From Amblyornis subalaris (lineage: Eukaryota > Chordata > Aves > Passeriformes > Ptilonorhynchidae): DNA of 64,000 bases. The DNA lies in assembly GCA_018881555.1 (NCBI GenBank), contig JACAXG010000050.1, positions 3,720,001 to 3,784,000 on the forward strand, written 5' to 3'. The translations under genes were made by a program, and so were the position numbers. Shown in pieces: positions 1-13,200 of this stretch. Position 1 is the first letter of the stretch; every line of letters starts with the position of its first letter. Under the pieces are notes generated by a model. That model ran no database searches. It was not told the DNA's origin and saw only the letters and a program-made list of their open reading frames with translations.

Positions 1-3000
1 TTCTTACTTATAAAAGGATAATAATAACATGTTGAAAATTTTTCATGACTGGAGTTGTGAATCTATTGAGAATTGCAGCTCATGGATGATAAACACTATA
101 AAACCACAGATATCGATACCTATCAGTGTCTAACTGTAAGGCAGCTCTGAGCAGTAGGCTGGATTTCTTGGAAAGGTATGGTTTGTGCTTTTGCCTATTT
201 ATTCACATTACACTGAAAAACCTGTACTGCAAATGTAGTGTTTGTGGTTAGAGAAGCATCACTTGTTGCCTGCTGCTGCCTTGCTGCTCTTGACTGGCTT
301 CTCTGCCCCATCCCATGCATTCCCTCTGCCTGCTGGATTTTCATTGCCCAGTGATGAAAAAATACCCAAATACTGGAAACCCACAGTCCAGATGCAACCC
401 AGCTGCTTTTCATACAATTCAAGAGCCATACAAACCCATGTAACCCAGTGGCCGCTCCAGAATCAGTACAGATGGAAACTCATTTCTCACTGCTGGGTAT
501 CTTGCAGCGGTGCAGGGATAGGGATCCCAAAGAACTGTATTGCCTTGCCTAACGCAGGGAAATGCTAAGTGGAAAAAAAAGCCCTTTCTTTTGTAGGCTG
601 CACTGAGGAGATTAGTCCTTTCACAGAGGTTACCCAAGACCACTATCAGCTAGCAATAACTTTGATTGCTAAAAGCTGCAGCCAAGCTGATAAGCAGGAG
701 GGGNGAGTTGGTACATCCCATTTCAAATCCCTGTGTTTAAGTCCAGGGTCCCAATTTTTATAATCTTGCTCTGAAAGCACCCAGAAATTATTTCTCAAAA
801 AGAGACACATTTCAATTTAACCTGAAAAGCATTTCACCTTTTTTCGTTTTCTTTTTTTTTCCTGTTTTAGACAGAAGTAGCATCATTATCTTCCTTTGAA
901 CTGCAAACTGCCAACAGAAGAGCAATAGAATAACAAGACTGCACACTACCTCAAGAAAGCAAGTGAATTTTTTCCTCATGTGTTTCAAACATGCCTTTCT
1001 AAAGAGCCATCCTCACTCTGCTGTTGATCAAAGCCTGAGTTTTCTGAGCTAGTTGTTTAGACTATAGGCTTCTCATGCAATGGCTATAATTTATACAGAT
1101 ACACTTATATATATATAATATATAATTTTTATAGGGTCTTTAAGCACAACTCCATCGGGGGAAAAAATGGAAACACCCTGACCTTTAATATTCTGTACAT
1201 GTATATGCTTTAAGTGTCTCTTATTTTTTATTCCAGTGATTGTCAGAATTAGAAAATGATGACTAGCACAATTTTAAAGTCAAACAACAAAGCCTCCACC
1301 CAGTTGTATTTCTACAACCTACATCCATCTACAAATATCTTGGGTGCTGCAGACCATTAATATCATGTGGATTGTGTGGCACAGCTTACTTTCCTGTATA
1401 TGCGGAATAAAATAGGAAAGTAAAGGAACAGTCCATTAACCCCTTAGATAATGTTAAAAAAGACAAAGGGAATACAGGAAAAGAAATAGTGAAGAAAGGG
1501 GCAGGGAAGATGTGAGGCCCTCGAACTTTGACCAAAGTAAATAAATACTTTATTCCTTGGTGCATGAAAACAATGCTGTTGTGAGGCTCTGAGCTCATCT
1601 TACCTTGTCTCCTCCTAGTTTCTTTGTTCTTAGCATTTCTGTCTTCAGAATACACTCATAATTGACAGGATTACAATATAACTAGGAATTCTGTGTATCT
1701 CATTACCTTGAGATTGACTGCTATAATAATGCATGTGCCCATTCATCAATGTTTTGTCATAATTTCAGAAAACCATTCCATATTCAGGAAGACAGGAGAT
1801 ACCAAATGGACGTCTTTGTAAGTAGAGCATCTTTATTGCCTCTTTCTGCATAGCCCATCATGTTGTCACTCTCAGTTATCAGATCAGGCAGGCTGTTACT
1901 CAGCAGACATATTTTTCCTGCAAAACTTGCATCTGGATTCAAGTTAACAGCTCCTTGGTGCTTTGGTGCTGATGTACTGCGCTAACCAGTTAGTACAAAT
2001 ACCTTCCCATTTTCGCTATCTCTAATCTGAGGAGAAAAATACTTAAAAAGACTTATTAAATAAACATTCTCTCTCTGTATGTTCCTCTTGTGAGAAAAAT
2101 GACCAAGTTTTTCTAAAAGCTTGCATCAGTTTTATCTACAACTCCTTTGGCAGTACCTTTGAAAGATTTCAGTACATCAGGCTAACATAGCTGGTTTCTC
2201 ATCCTTTCTTTTGCTGTAATCTAAGAGCTTTAGAGTTATCTTTATTGTTCAAGTAAGTATCTGATACTAAAATATTCAAATTCAACACAATTTTTAAAGG
2301 TGGGACAGCATTTTCTACCTTTATAGGATGGGATCTAACTTTAATGTTAAATTGCTTATTTTTACTGCAAGGTCAGCTGCCTTTGTGTGCAAGCTCCTTG
2401 TGAGCTCCTCCAAGAATATCAACATAGCTTAAGAAATTCAACACTGTTCTGCTACACCAAGTTAACCATACATCAGGAGCTACCAGGTGCAGAGAATGAG
2501 AGGGATGGCCTGAGGCAGAGGGCAGCAGGAATCCTGATAAAGACACCAGCCCAAGGTGCAAGATGCCCTCTGAGCAAAACGCCGGTCACCTGTGCCACCA
2601 CAGGTCCGTCTGGTTTAAGCTAAAGAGAAAGCAGTGTATTCCCCTTATATACTTCCACTTCTACAAGTTGGAATCTGTATCTTCAGTAGATTCTTTCCAC
2701 TCTATTTTTATCTTATTAGATTTGATATATCTATTGATCAGATCAGATTCAAGGGAATATTGTGTGCATAAAATACACTGGAAACTTGTACCTTAAGTTT
2801 CAGCAATTTTTTATAGCCTCATTATAAAGCCCCAGAAGGCTGCTCTGTATTAATAGAAATGCTTACATCCCTTTAGCTGCAGTGACATTAATTGGAGTTA
2901 CCAAAATTTATCATCATTCTGAAGCATATAACCTCTCAAAGTACATTAAATAAGAGTGCATTAATGAACAATTATACTAATCAATTTACCCTCCCAACAT

Positions 3001-6000
3001 AACTCTCTTAACTGCAGCAGAGAATTGAAAAAAAGAAAACCATCGACAACAGAGATGCCTGCGCAAGGCAGGACCCTTGACCAACACTGTGAGGCAATCC
3101 CCTGCAAGGGCAGGTGGGAGTTCTTAGTCGAAGTCACTCCTAACACAAGTTGATTTCTGTTTATGTACTTCGTTTTTCCGTTTATTTCTTTCACTCAGGG
3201 CTATTTTTTCAGCGCTGTTCCATTCTCCTTTGAATAACCTGTGCTATGTATTGGCATAGGTTTGTTGAATGGCTAGACACATAAATACCTAATCCTTGTA
3301 CAATTATAGAACAAGTACACTTTTTCATCAAGTTTATGTTAGGGGTAGGCAAAGAAACCGAATTCCTTAACAGAACATAGAAACTTGAGTAACTTGCTTA
3401 ATTTTAGTAACTTGTTTCACTCTTTGTAGTAGGGAAAAAATAGCATCTTCCATCAGAGGCACATTATTGATTGAGAGAAATAATATGATAATTAGACAAA
3501 GACAACTTGGTAACACTTGAAAAATGAAAGATCTCACCAGTCAGCAAAAATAATCAGTGGAAAGGATGTTTCTTTGTAAGTCTTTTTATTTTAAGGGTAG
3601 GCAGTGAGAGAAGACACAGTTTATTCTTACCAAAATTAAACAGTAGCTCCTTAGTACTCCATGAGTACTCCCAATATGGAATGACTACGAACCAAATCTG
3701 GTGAAATAAAATCATTTTTCACAAATTCTCATTATTATTTACATTTATTTCCCTTGTTTTAGTCTATTGGGTACATCGCCTTTTCTTTGCTTGACCTCCT
3801 AAGATGCTCCCTAATTAGAAGCAGAATTTAAGGTTTTACATACAAAATTGCACAAGTGTTAATAAAATGTCTCTCTGCTGGAAAACACAATTCATTAATG
3901 TCTTTAGTGGGATAATGGCACCCCCTGGAACACCAAAAGCACCAACAAAAACCTGTGCTATGGATGGTGTGTCCCATTTTCCCACCCACTACATACTTTC
4001 CATCCAAGTAAACTCCCCAATAGCCTAAACTTGACAGCCTGTGGGTTTTGCCTCCCTGAATCACCCAAGGACACAGATGGTTACCGGGGCTAAGACAGAT
4101 GCCAGGCTTGAAATGCTTCAGCACTGATCCCTCCAGCTGCAGGACTGCTGCAGTGCAGAAGCTGTGCAGCAGCACTCTCACTGCCCCAAGCAAACCCTTG
4201 CATGTTTGGCTTTCCAACCACAGATGGACAACCTATGGCCAGGAGAAGGCTTGGCCAGGTTTTGCCACACCTGTCACTGTGACCATGCCCTCAGAGCCTC
4301 TAGAAAGGTCCACTCTTAACTAACTCCATATGGGCTTGCAAGACTACCACTAGCCTCCTATTTCCATAACATGTAGGTTTGTTAATGTGCTGAAAGCTTA
4401 AATGACTTAATTACTACTGCTAAGTGGCTTTTACTTTCCCTGAAATGACAAGGATTTTGGCTTTTAACTAAAACTAATAAAGTCACTGTGATAACACTAG
4501 ATCTGAACTTTTACAGGTATGTATAGAAATTTATTTAATTCTGAGCAAATGAATAGCCCTTTTTAGTCAACAAGATAAATTATGCAAGTGAAGTTTTATA
4601 CCCACCAAAAACTTTGGTTACAAGTTTGTTTTTTGGTTCCTGGTTTTCTGTGGCTATGCCTGTAAAACAGAAGGAAGTGCTCTGCAAGCTGTGGCATCTG
4701 ACAAAGCCCACTTGTAGATCTCCACCTTGCCCCGGTAAACTCACTCTGCCTCACTTCGCATTTTCACATGCACTTACAGAAACTCGGCCTGAACGAGGTC
4801 ACTTACCACATGATTTGGTCAAAGCTATTTCAGCTAATGGTTTGCTTAATCTTGACTGAAGCCTCTCATCCCCCTCCCAAGTTCCTCCTGGACTGGGCAC
4901 CAGTGGGGGTGCCCCCAGTGAGGTGTGGGACAAAGATCAGCCACTTCGCCTGGCCCTCCCTGCTCCACGTGCCACCATCTGGCTGGCCATGTGCTGGGGT
5001 GTCCACTGTGAAATTTCCCCTACATGAGNGGGAAATCTTGGCTGCTCCATTGGGGCAGCCCTCTGTCTGCTTTGCACAGCCGGGGCCAAGGTTGAGGTCT
5101 GAGCCTAGTGATTGCTGTGGATATTTTTTTTTTTTCAATCAGTGGGAATGTTTGAAAGGATAAGATTTCCAGAAGTGATGGGGAGCCACAACACCCAGGA
5201 CACCATTACTGATGGCAGTGAGCTTCCCACCTCAGACAGGCAGGAATGCCAATGGTGCCCTTGCTGGTACTGCTGGCTAGCTGGTGCCGTGCCTGCTGCC
5301 TGACTGCCACAGGAACTACGTGCCTAGTTCAAGTAAAAATGTTTGGCTCAAAGTACACAGTTCTTCAGGGAACAAGAAATTTGCCTGTACCTTAAATTAT
5401 TTTGCAGCTACTTAAATAACTGCTGTGCTAGAAGCTCTGCAGGCAGTAATTATTCTTCCATTTTCTTCTATTAGGCAGCCCTGAACCGAGCCATGAAAAT
5501 TGCTTTGAAATCACAGCAGACAAAGAGGAAACTTTTGGACGTAATTTATTTTGGGATGTTCCAAACCAAAGCTATCGTCCAAACCAAAAGAGAAGTTCCA
5601 GCCCTGCCAAGTCCTTAATCACTGAAATGAAGAAAGAGACCACAAAACTGAATGAAAAGAGGATTGAAACAATTTTCCTACTCTGAAAAAGTCCCTTTTT
5701 TGGACTTACTGTCAGAAGAAAATAAGGGAGCAACAAAACCCCTTAATACATCACTGATGTATCTAACTGGAGATTACTTGCAGAGGCCAAACCTTTGAAA
5801 TGGGAGCAATGCCGGAGTTTGTCCTTGCTGGGAGAGAGCTCATATGTGGACTTTGCATTTCAGAAAATAAAGCCTTGCTAGCATTTCCGGGGAAATTTCC
5901 AACCACGTGAGAGCAAAAGTCTTCTTAAGAGTGTCCACTATACAATGCCATTAGAACATAATTGTAACATACTATCTGAGCTCTTATGCTTCAAGCACTT

Positions 6001-9000
6001 ACGGGCTCATCTTAAAAACATTTAGCAGGTACAGGATGACAGTGTTATTGCTACCACAGAAGTAACAAAGAGCTCACTCTGTCAGGATCACGTACCATTG
6101 AGCTCGACAGAATATAAACACAGAGCAACAAAGTCCCTCAACCATACAGCTTATGTCTGGAACCAGGAAGGAAGATATATTTTAAAACTCTGTGAATATG
6201 ATGTATTGACAAATGGTGTAACTTCTGTTAAAAGGACAAATGTATATTTAAAATACAAATGTATCTAAGTTCTGGCAAATTCAGAGTTTAAATCTAGTCT
6301 GGAATATGATGCCACAAACATGAAAAAAAAGACAACAACAAACTAAATTGTATGATTGGGAAAGCTATCTGGGAATGAAACTTAATTTTAGCAAATCCCA
6401 TGAAACATTTGTTATGAAATATAAAATCATCTGTACTATCCCTCAAGTGGCAATCACCAGCTACCAATATTTTGTCAGCATCAAACCAGAAAAAGTCCTG
6501 ACAANGGACATGAAGNAGCAGAGTGCAGTACAAAACTGGTTTCAGCAAGTACATTTCGTCTCAGAATGTAAATGCTCACAGAACAGTTTTGCTCGTTACT
6601 AAATACAAGAGCACAGTTCCTGGGAAGAAGCCCTGCAGGCTCACCCCTCATCCCCTCCCTTCATTGCTGTTTGCTTAAACCATTTGCGTGTACTTAACTC
6701 CCCAAGACATGTCCCTTGGTGTCTCTGGGTGGGGTTCAATGAGCACACAGACATCCCATTTGAGCCAGGGACCCTGCAGTCCCAGGCACCCCTATGTCCT
6801 AGACCTCCGTGTGTTTCTGCCCTCCCGATGCAGCCAGTCCCACCTCTCAACCTGCCCTCAGCCAAGTGGGTGGTACAGGCCAGGAGAAATGCTTTTACTT
6901 CAATTTCATCTGTCACACTCACTAACTTGTTCTTAAAAAATCTTTGAAATATTTTTCTTTTTTTTTTTTTTGTATTTTGAAGTATGTCCTCCCTGTCATA
7001 TGTATGGTACTAAAGCCCACACAGCACTATTCAGTAGCATTTATTTCCTCACAAACTATGAGAGTTTACTTTTCCACAGAAAGAGCTTTGCTATTTTGAG
7101 TGCAGAATGAGGTGCATGACTACTCCTGGAGGTTCCAGTCCCAAAAAGAGAGTAAACCAAAACCTTGGATGTCTCCCAGTGCAGTGCTGAGCCCAAAGGG
7201 CTCCAAGAAGAGCCAAAAAGGCTCTTTTCCAGAAAGGATCAGCAAAGCCTCAATTACATGTTCTTTATACAACAGAGAGAACTCTTCAAATATCCTAAGA
7301 CTATTACAGCAGGCTCTGAGGTGTACGTACAAGATGCCTGCAGCCCACCATGCTGACCAATATCAAGGTAGTGCTGCAAGTGAGACTGCCTCGCCTCCAG
7401 GAGCGTTTATGACAAGGTCTGCAGGGAGCAGGAACATCTTTGNGATGTCCAGCTATTACGGTAGAAAACCAGGCAAGCTCTGGGCAGACAAACACCTCTT
7501 CACATCCTGACATTTTGCTGTTTCCCCATGCTCCACCGCATACCTCCATTTGTTATTTCTTGTCAGGTAAAAGCTTTGGGCCATTTCAGCCCTGTGTTTC
7601 AGCAATGCCCAGACCTGAGCTGCCAAAGAATGTGACTCCTCCATCCTACAGTTACACCACGAGTCATGAATAATAATAATACCGAGGATGCGCGTGTCTC
7701 TGTTACAGCTGCAGCTCAGCAAGGTTTTTTGCCCTATTTTTTTCTTTTTACCTCCTTGGACATAAATTCTAACTACAGCAGGTCAAAAATACAAAACAAA
7801 CATTTAAAGGTCACAATTCTTAACTTAAATACCATTAAAATATTCTGCCCACCTCAAACAATAGATGATTCTTCTCTGAAAACTGATGATTTATTTATAA
7901 AGATGCAAAGTGCAAAGCTGCACCAAGATCTCAGCGCAAGGGAGTGAACCAAGCAGTGTGTTATGAAACCCTCCACTGACACCCATGGAAGATAAAAGTA
8001 TTCAGCAGAGGGAGAAACACAACAGGGAGAACGTCCTGAGCCTTAGAACAAAAGCAGGTAAGNGTTTCTTCAGACTCCTCCATTTCTGCCAGAAATAAAC
8101 TAGTTGAATAGCAATTTTTAAAATAGTGATTGGCTTCACTTGTAACATTATCAAATTCCACAAATCTTTCAAAGGGCCACCTTCTGTTTCCCCAGTCTGC
8201 ATCCTTTTCCCATGAAAGCCAATGCCTGGACTTGTTTTTAGGAATAGTAACCAATAAACAGAGGCCCAGTAACACTAGCAACAGTAAAGAAATGTTATCT
8301 GAATCAAATATGAAAACAAGGAAAACAAAACCTTTTCAACAATGCCTGAGGAAGTCTACAAGTCCTAGGGCTGATTAGAAACTGTTAATCCGAGGATTGC
8401 TTTTCACCTTTAGGACACACTTTCAAATTCAGCCAAATCTGTCATTAATCATTAATGTAATACTAACTTCTGGGTGCTCTTCCCTATATATATTCAAGAT
8501 TAGCCATTCCAGCATGAAATTCATAATTAAACAACACAACTTTATTTGTAGAGTATTTCCATGGATGGTGAAGTGATTTAGATGTTCTCTGCATTCTCCT
8601 CATAGGACATCCTCTCCAAACACTAACCATGCTCAGTTTGGTTTCAGTGCTGAGCTTCGATTTTTTCCTGAGCTTCACTTGGTGCAGAGAGAAAGGAACA
8701 ATCAGAGAAAGCAGTGTGGGTCCCTGACTCACCATCTCCCAGCCTGACAGCAGCAGAAGCATCCCTGCATCCTTCACAGACAAGAGGCGCAGTGGGATGG
8801 CACCAGCCCATGCCCTGGTTTTCCTAGGTTTGGCCCTAGCCCATCACTACAGTCTTTACCAGAGTTAAGCCTCTAGTTTTTCTTCCTTTACAGGAATTTT
8901 CCATCAACTGTTTCAGCTGGAAACGATCCACCCTCCTGCACCCGGAGAGGCAGAAAGCCGTCAGGGCGAGCAAGCCCCAAACACTACATAAGGTTTTACA

Positions 9001-9587
9001 TTTGCCAGATGCCCCAGTAACTTCGCCAGTCTCCCTCGGCTGCAGGGATGGGGGTCTCAGATCCACCAGCAGAGCCAGCCACTCGCTCTCCCATCAGAGA
9101 GCCAAACCAGCTGGAGGAGTTGCTCCTGTCGGCATCCATAGTTCTGCTGCCTAAAAATTTTCCAGCCCTCACAGACTGGAACAAAGAGGCTTTTCACAGA
9201 GATCCAGATTGCCTCCAGAGCTTGTCCCTTCTTTATTTACAGGAAGGGTCTTAGGTTTAGTCTGGGGAGGTCTGCAGATTGCCAGGGGGCTCTAGGGGAA
9301 GAATTCTGTCAAAGAATGTATGTTACGATGCATCCTCAAAAGAGTCTGCTTTCTGATTCATTTAATCTTCCCTGGAAATTAACTTCACAGCCCCAGCTCC
9401 ATTGACTGTGCATGATTTATCTTCAGATTATATTTGCCTTCCACGCCTTTATGATCCCCTTTGTTCCTGAACAGCTCAATTACTTCAGATTTGTAGAGCC
9501 AAAGACAAGACAACTTGCAGGGCCAAGTGGGTACCTGCCTAGGAAGTTGTGTGATAAGAATGGGCCAGAGGGCAGACTTCTCACTTC
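1..9587. other. Non-coding left flank (STX11-UTRN interval expected)
   Basis: No open reading frame here resembles a known protein. The ORFs are short, lack recognisable domains and overlap on both strands. Base composition is AT-rich, with one short TA-rich tract near 1,099-1,135. There are several isolated N bases. By synteny from memory this should lie between STX11 and UTRN, or inside the first UTRN intron, but I could not recognise a UTRN exon on either strand. Confidence 0.5.
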
Positions 9588-9593
9588 CATGTT
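9588..9593. repeat. Target-site duplication, left copy (CATGTT)
   Basis: The six bases CATGTT directly precede the TGTCGCGG start of the LTR. They match exactly the six bases that follow the LTR at 10,271-10,276. A 6-bp duplication is the size expected of class II (alpha/beta-like) retroviral integration. Confidence 0.8.
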
Positions 9594-10270
9594 TGTCGCG
9601 GCGGCTCTGGGTGGATGGAATGCGCCGCAACCTTCCCGAAAGCTCCAAGGATATCTGGCGGTGCCTCGGCGCGAGGTGCGGTGCTGAGGGGAGGTGGCTG
9701 CCGCAACCCCCCAAAGGCTCCCCGGTGGGTCCTGACCACCAGCTCCCTGGCCTCTGACTTCTCTCAGGGGCCAGGTAGCCGGGAGCGCAGGTGAGCCTCT
9801 CCTGGAGGCGCAAAACAGCTCCTTATCCCCCAGCAGTGCTCCGCACGGGTCGCGCCTTAAGCCCGGGGACAAAGAGTCGGGAGGTGGCTCTTCTGGGGTT
9901 GCAACTGTTTATTGCTTGGGTCCGGGGACAGGGGCGGATGAACAGAAGAGCCCAGAACACAGGGGTACACAGATTTTATACCAAACTAAACAGGGGCGGA
10001 GAGAACACTAGGGACCAATCACATAAGGGTCAGGGGGAGGAGGGAAAGGCGGAACTACAACACACAAACCAATGAGGGTAGGTGAGGGGAGGAACNGGGA
10101 NAACAAAGCCAATGGGGTACCGAGGAAGGGAGAACTCTCCAGAACATATCCATATAAGGGTACATAGATTGACATATCAACTGAACAAGGAAGGTACCAA
10201 AAGCAGAGTCTGGGGGGAGAGACTCTCCTCACTATGGGGGAGGGAATAGGTGGTCAAACCCACCGCTACA
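9594..10270 (-). mobile_element. Solo LTR of an avian endogenous retrovirus (class II-like)
   Basis: This 677-bp element starts TGTCGCGGCGG and ends CCGCTACA on the plus strand, so its ends form an imperfect inverted repeat (TGTAGCGGTGG against TGTCGCGGCGG, 2 mismatches in 11). It is bounded by identical CATGTT repeats. Read on the minus strand it has the parts of an LTR in order: a U3 region with CCAAT-type motifs, a TATAAAA box (9,974-9,980), an AATAAA poly(A) signal (9,908-9,913) about 65 bp further on, and a GC-rich U5. No gag, pol or env sequence lies beside it, so it is a solo LTR left by recombination between two LTRs. The perfect target duplication suggests a fairly young insertion. 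The family name cannot be fixed without a repeat library; class II is inferred from the 6-bp duplication. Confidence 0.85.
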
Positions 10271-10276
10271 CATGTT
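10271..10276. repeat. Target-site duplication, right copy (CATGTT)
   Basis: Exact copy of 9,588-9,593, directly after the terminal CTACA of the LTR. Confidence 0.8.
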
Positions 10277-13200
10277 CCTACCAGGTCTGCATCTCCAGCA
10301 CTGCTGTTCAGCTGACTCCAAAGCATACTGCTTCAGCACTGAGGGGAGCAATGGGAGAGTCATGCCAAGGCAAAGAAAGTAAACACATTGCCCCTTCTGG
10401 CCATCACTATATATACCTAGTCCAGCATAAACTACACCACAGAAGTATGATGAGAATGAGAGCCCAAAACAGATGACTGAATGGATCCAGGCACCACTGG
10501 TGGTGACCTCAAACTGCTCATCTTTGCCTATTGTTTTCAGACACAGGAAAAGGATTTAGTAACATACACATTGGAATTTAGTCCTATTTAGGCACCCAAA
10601 AGACATTACATATAGGATTGATGAGACACTTATAAGTTCCTGAGGCAGAAAAATTCCACCTGAAGCTTCAGATACCAACCTAGAGCTGTCAAACAACTGG
10701 ATGGCCCAGGACTGAGCAAAGTTCCCTTGCAGTCACGGGGAGGGCCATTGCCTCCATCCACCAGGTTGGTGCTGTATACAAGGGGAGAGAAACAGCAATA
10801 TTATCAGCTGATAACAAGTTCATCTTTATCTCAGCTCTCATGCACTGGTTCCCCTCTAATTCTACAGAGAAGGCAGATACCTATTATTTCTTTGATCTGG
10901 CACAAGCCTTCTCTCTCTCTGCTTATGTACGTGTAGGCAATGGCGCCAGCCACCCAAGGCAGTATTATGAGACCCTACTTTTATCAACTTTCCACAGAAA
11001 AAGTCAGACTCTCCAAGAGGTAGAGGTATCAAATAAGATAGCACTGAATCCACGTCACCCACCTCCATTAACCANATCAGGCATACGTAAGGACAACACT
11101 GTATTCAAGCTAAAACAATAATGGAGTATTTGGGGCATGGAGCATAGAAAGGTATTTGTAATTGGGATAGTCTCATGATAGAAAAGGAGCAAGATTTGAA
11201 ATAGATCTTATTGGGCCGACTGATATACGGAGTTGACAAGTTTTCAGGCACAAAAAAATCAGGAAGCAGTTGCTTTAATGACAGAACAGCATCTGGTACA
11301 AAATGCTATCAGCAGCAGTATGGAAATGAGGTGAAAAAGCATCATGGAAGAAATTATCCACAGATTCTCATAAAATAAAACAATCCTGCATTATCGTGAT
11401 GGGATAACTTGGGATACTTTGGAATTTTATGATCCACGCACATGCATGATGAAATTGATACTTTTTAAAAACAGTCCTGCTATCATGCTAGGATGAATTC
11501 CTAGGATGGTTTCCAGTGAAAAAATACAGTGCAGCTAGAAAGAACTGCAGCACTAAGATTTCATTTTAGTGAAATTGCCNTTAACATTTCACTTAATGTA
11601 AGCCAATCTTCTCCTTCACTTAGGAAAATGTGTACTTTCACATTCTCTATTTTACTTGATTTCACCAACAGAATTCAACACCACTCGCTCAGAGCAAATC
11701 AGCGATGCCTTTCCTTTGTACAACAGTCTGAAACACCCGTCTTTTTTATAATTATATAATTTTGTTTTTGTTAACAGTAAAATCAAGACAGTTAAATACT
11801 ATCTTGGTTGAAAGAAATACTTTCAAACCTGAGGGATGGTAACAAATAGTTCCATTGCTTATCTCATTTGGGGATTAGAAGTCACCCTCACACTGAGGTT
11901 AGTTTGGGTGGGACAGCATTACAAGTGTTTGAGCCATGAGAACAGCATTCTTCATACAGTTTTTTTAGCTAACACATTGGTTGGGTTCCCAGAGGAAACT
12001 ATCAAGTAGTATTACTGTATGTTAAAATAATTTCAGTTTTAAACTCCCAAAGCTATAATCATTGATAGGACTACCTGAAGAACTGAAGTGGTCAGGAAAC
12101 AATTGTTTCAATGACAAAATCTTCACAGCAGCAGGCATCAAATGTTCATAGGAGTACTAAAAACAAGTTGAAAAGGTTTTATAACAACNTGAAAACAAAA
12201 ACAAAGGTATGTTGATGAATGCAAATAACCATCACACAAGGTAAGTTACATTCTGACTATCCTTTCCACTGAGATATCAGGGTTTTCCAGTATTCCTCCC
12301 TACTTATCTTTAGAGATTGGACATGCATGGAATGCAAAATGTTTTTATCTAGAAGCACCAAATCCCTTAAAATACCTTTGTTCTCTCTGACCTAAAGCGA
12401 CGATACCAGAACTTAAGAAACTAACAGCTAAATTAGCCATTAGTCATTAGCCATGGCCCACTTGCATTAACCAAAGTATGAATATATTGCAGTTCTGAAT
12501 TATTCAAAAAATTAAGCAAGGGTGAGACTTGGTTTGATAGCAGAATCATACAGGATCAAGTTTTTTACCAAAGATGGCAAATTAAATTCCCATTTAAAAA
12601 AAAAGCGAGAAAAGCTGTGTTTTATAGAACCTACATCAGTTAGTAATCATGAATTTAAACACAGTGCTGTGTCTCTATTTAAAATGTCACTTATGGATAT
12701 TATTTAGTCTAATGCTTTAGATTTTCTAGAGAAATTTTCCCTGCAATACAGTATTTGGCTAAGTTGGAGAGTATATGCAAAAACAGCACTTGATTTTGTC
12801 AGCTTTGGCACATACACTTAGGCATTGCCCATGAGAATTAGACACAGAGTCGACTGGATACATGGAGGCGTCACATGCCACAACACNACCCCTCCTGCAA
12901 CGGGGGAATCCATGATTCCCAGTGCCACCTGACTCAGATCGCAAGGAAGGCAGACCTCCTCCATCCCTCTGTCTTTGCAAGGTATTTCAGGATCATGGCC
13001 AGGGCTGTGCTAAAGAAACTGAAGGTATGGGGCATCATAAAGGGGAGGATCAAGTGAACCACAATGTCTCCATCTGAGGGCAGAGAGGAGGGGTCTGGTA
13101 GCTGGCAATCTTTAGGCTGCTGGTCATCTACCAGAAGCTACCAACACTCGGTGAACAAGGTGATTTTCAGTACGATAAAAGGAGGGCTACATGTCGAGAA

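Noticed and set aside
9385..9872. ORFs of 130-142 residues on the minus strand and an apparent small CpG-rich patch
   Set aside because: The GC-rich patch is the U5 region of the solo LTR. The ORFs cross the LTR boundary and have no domain.
11190..11230. Peptide resembling an integrase 'DLIGP' motif just right of the solo LTR
   Set aside because: Only a few residues match and the surrounding frames are full of stops. The LTR here is solo, with a target duplication directly at its edge, so this is not its internal region.
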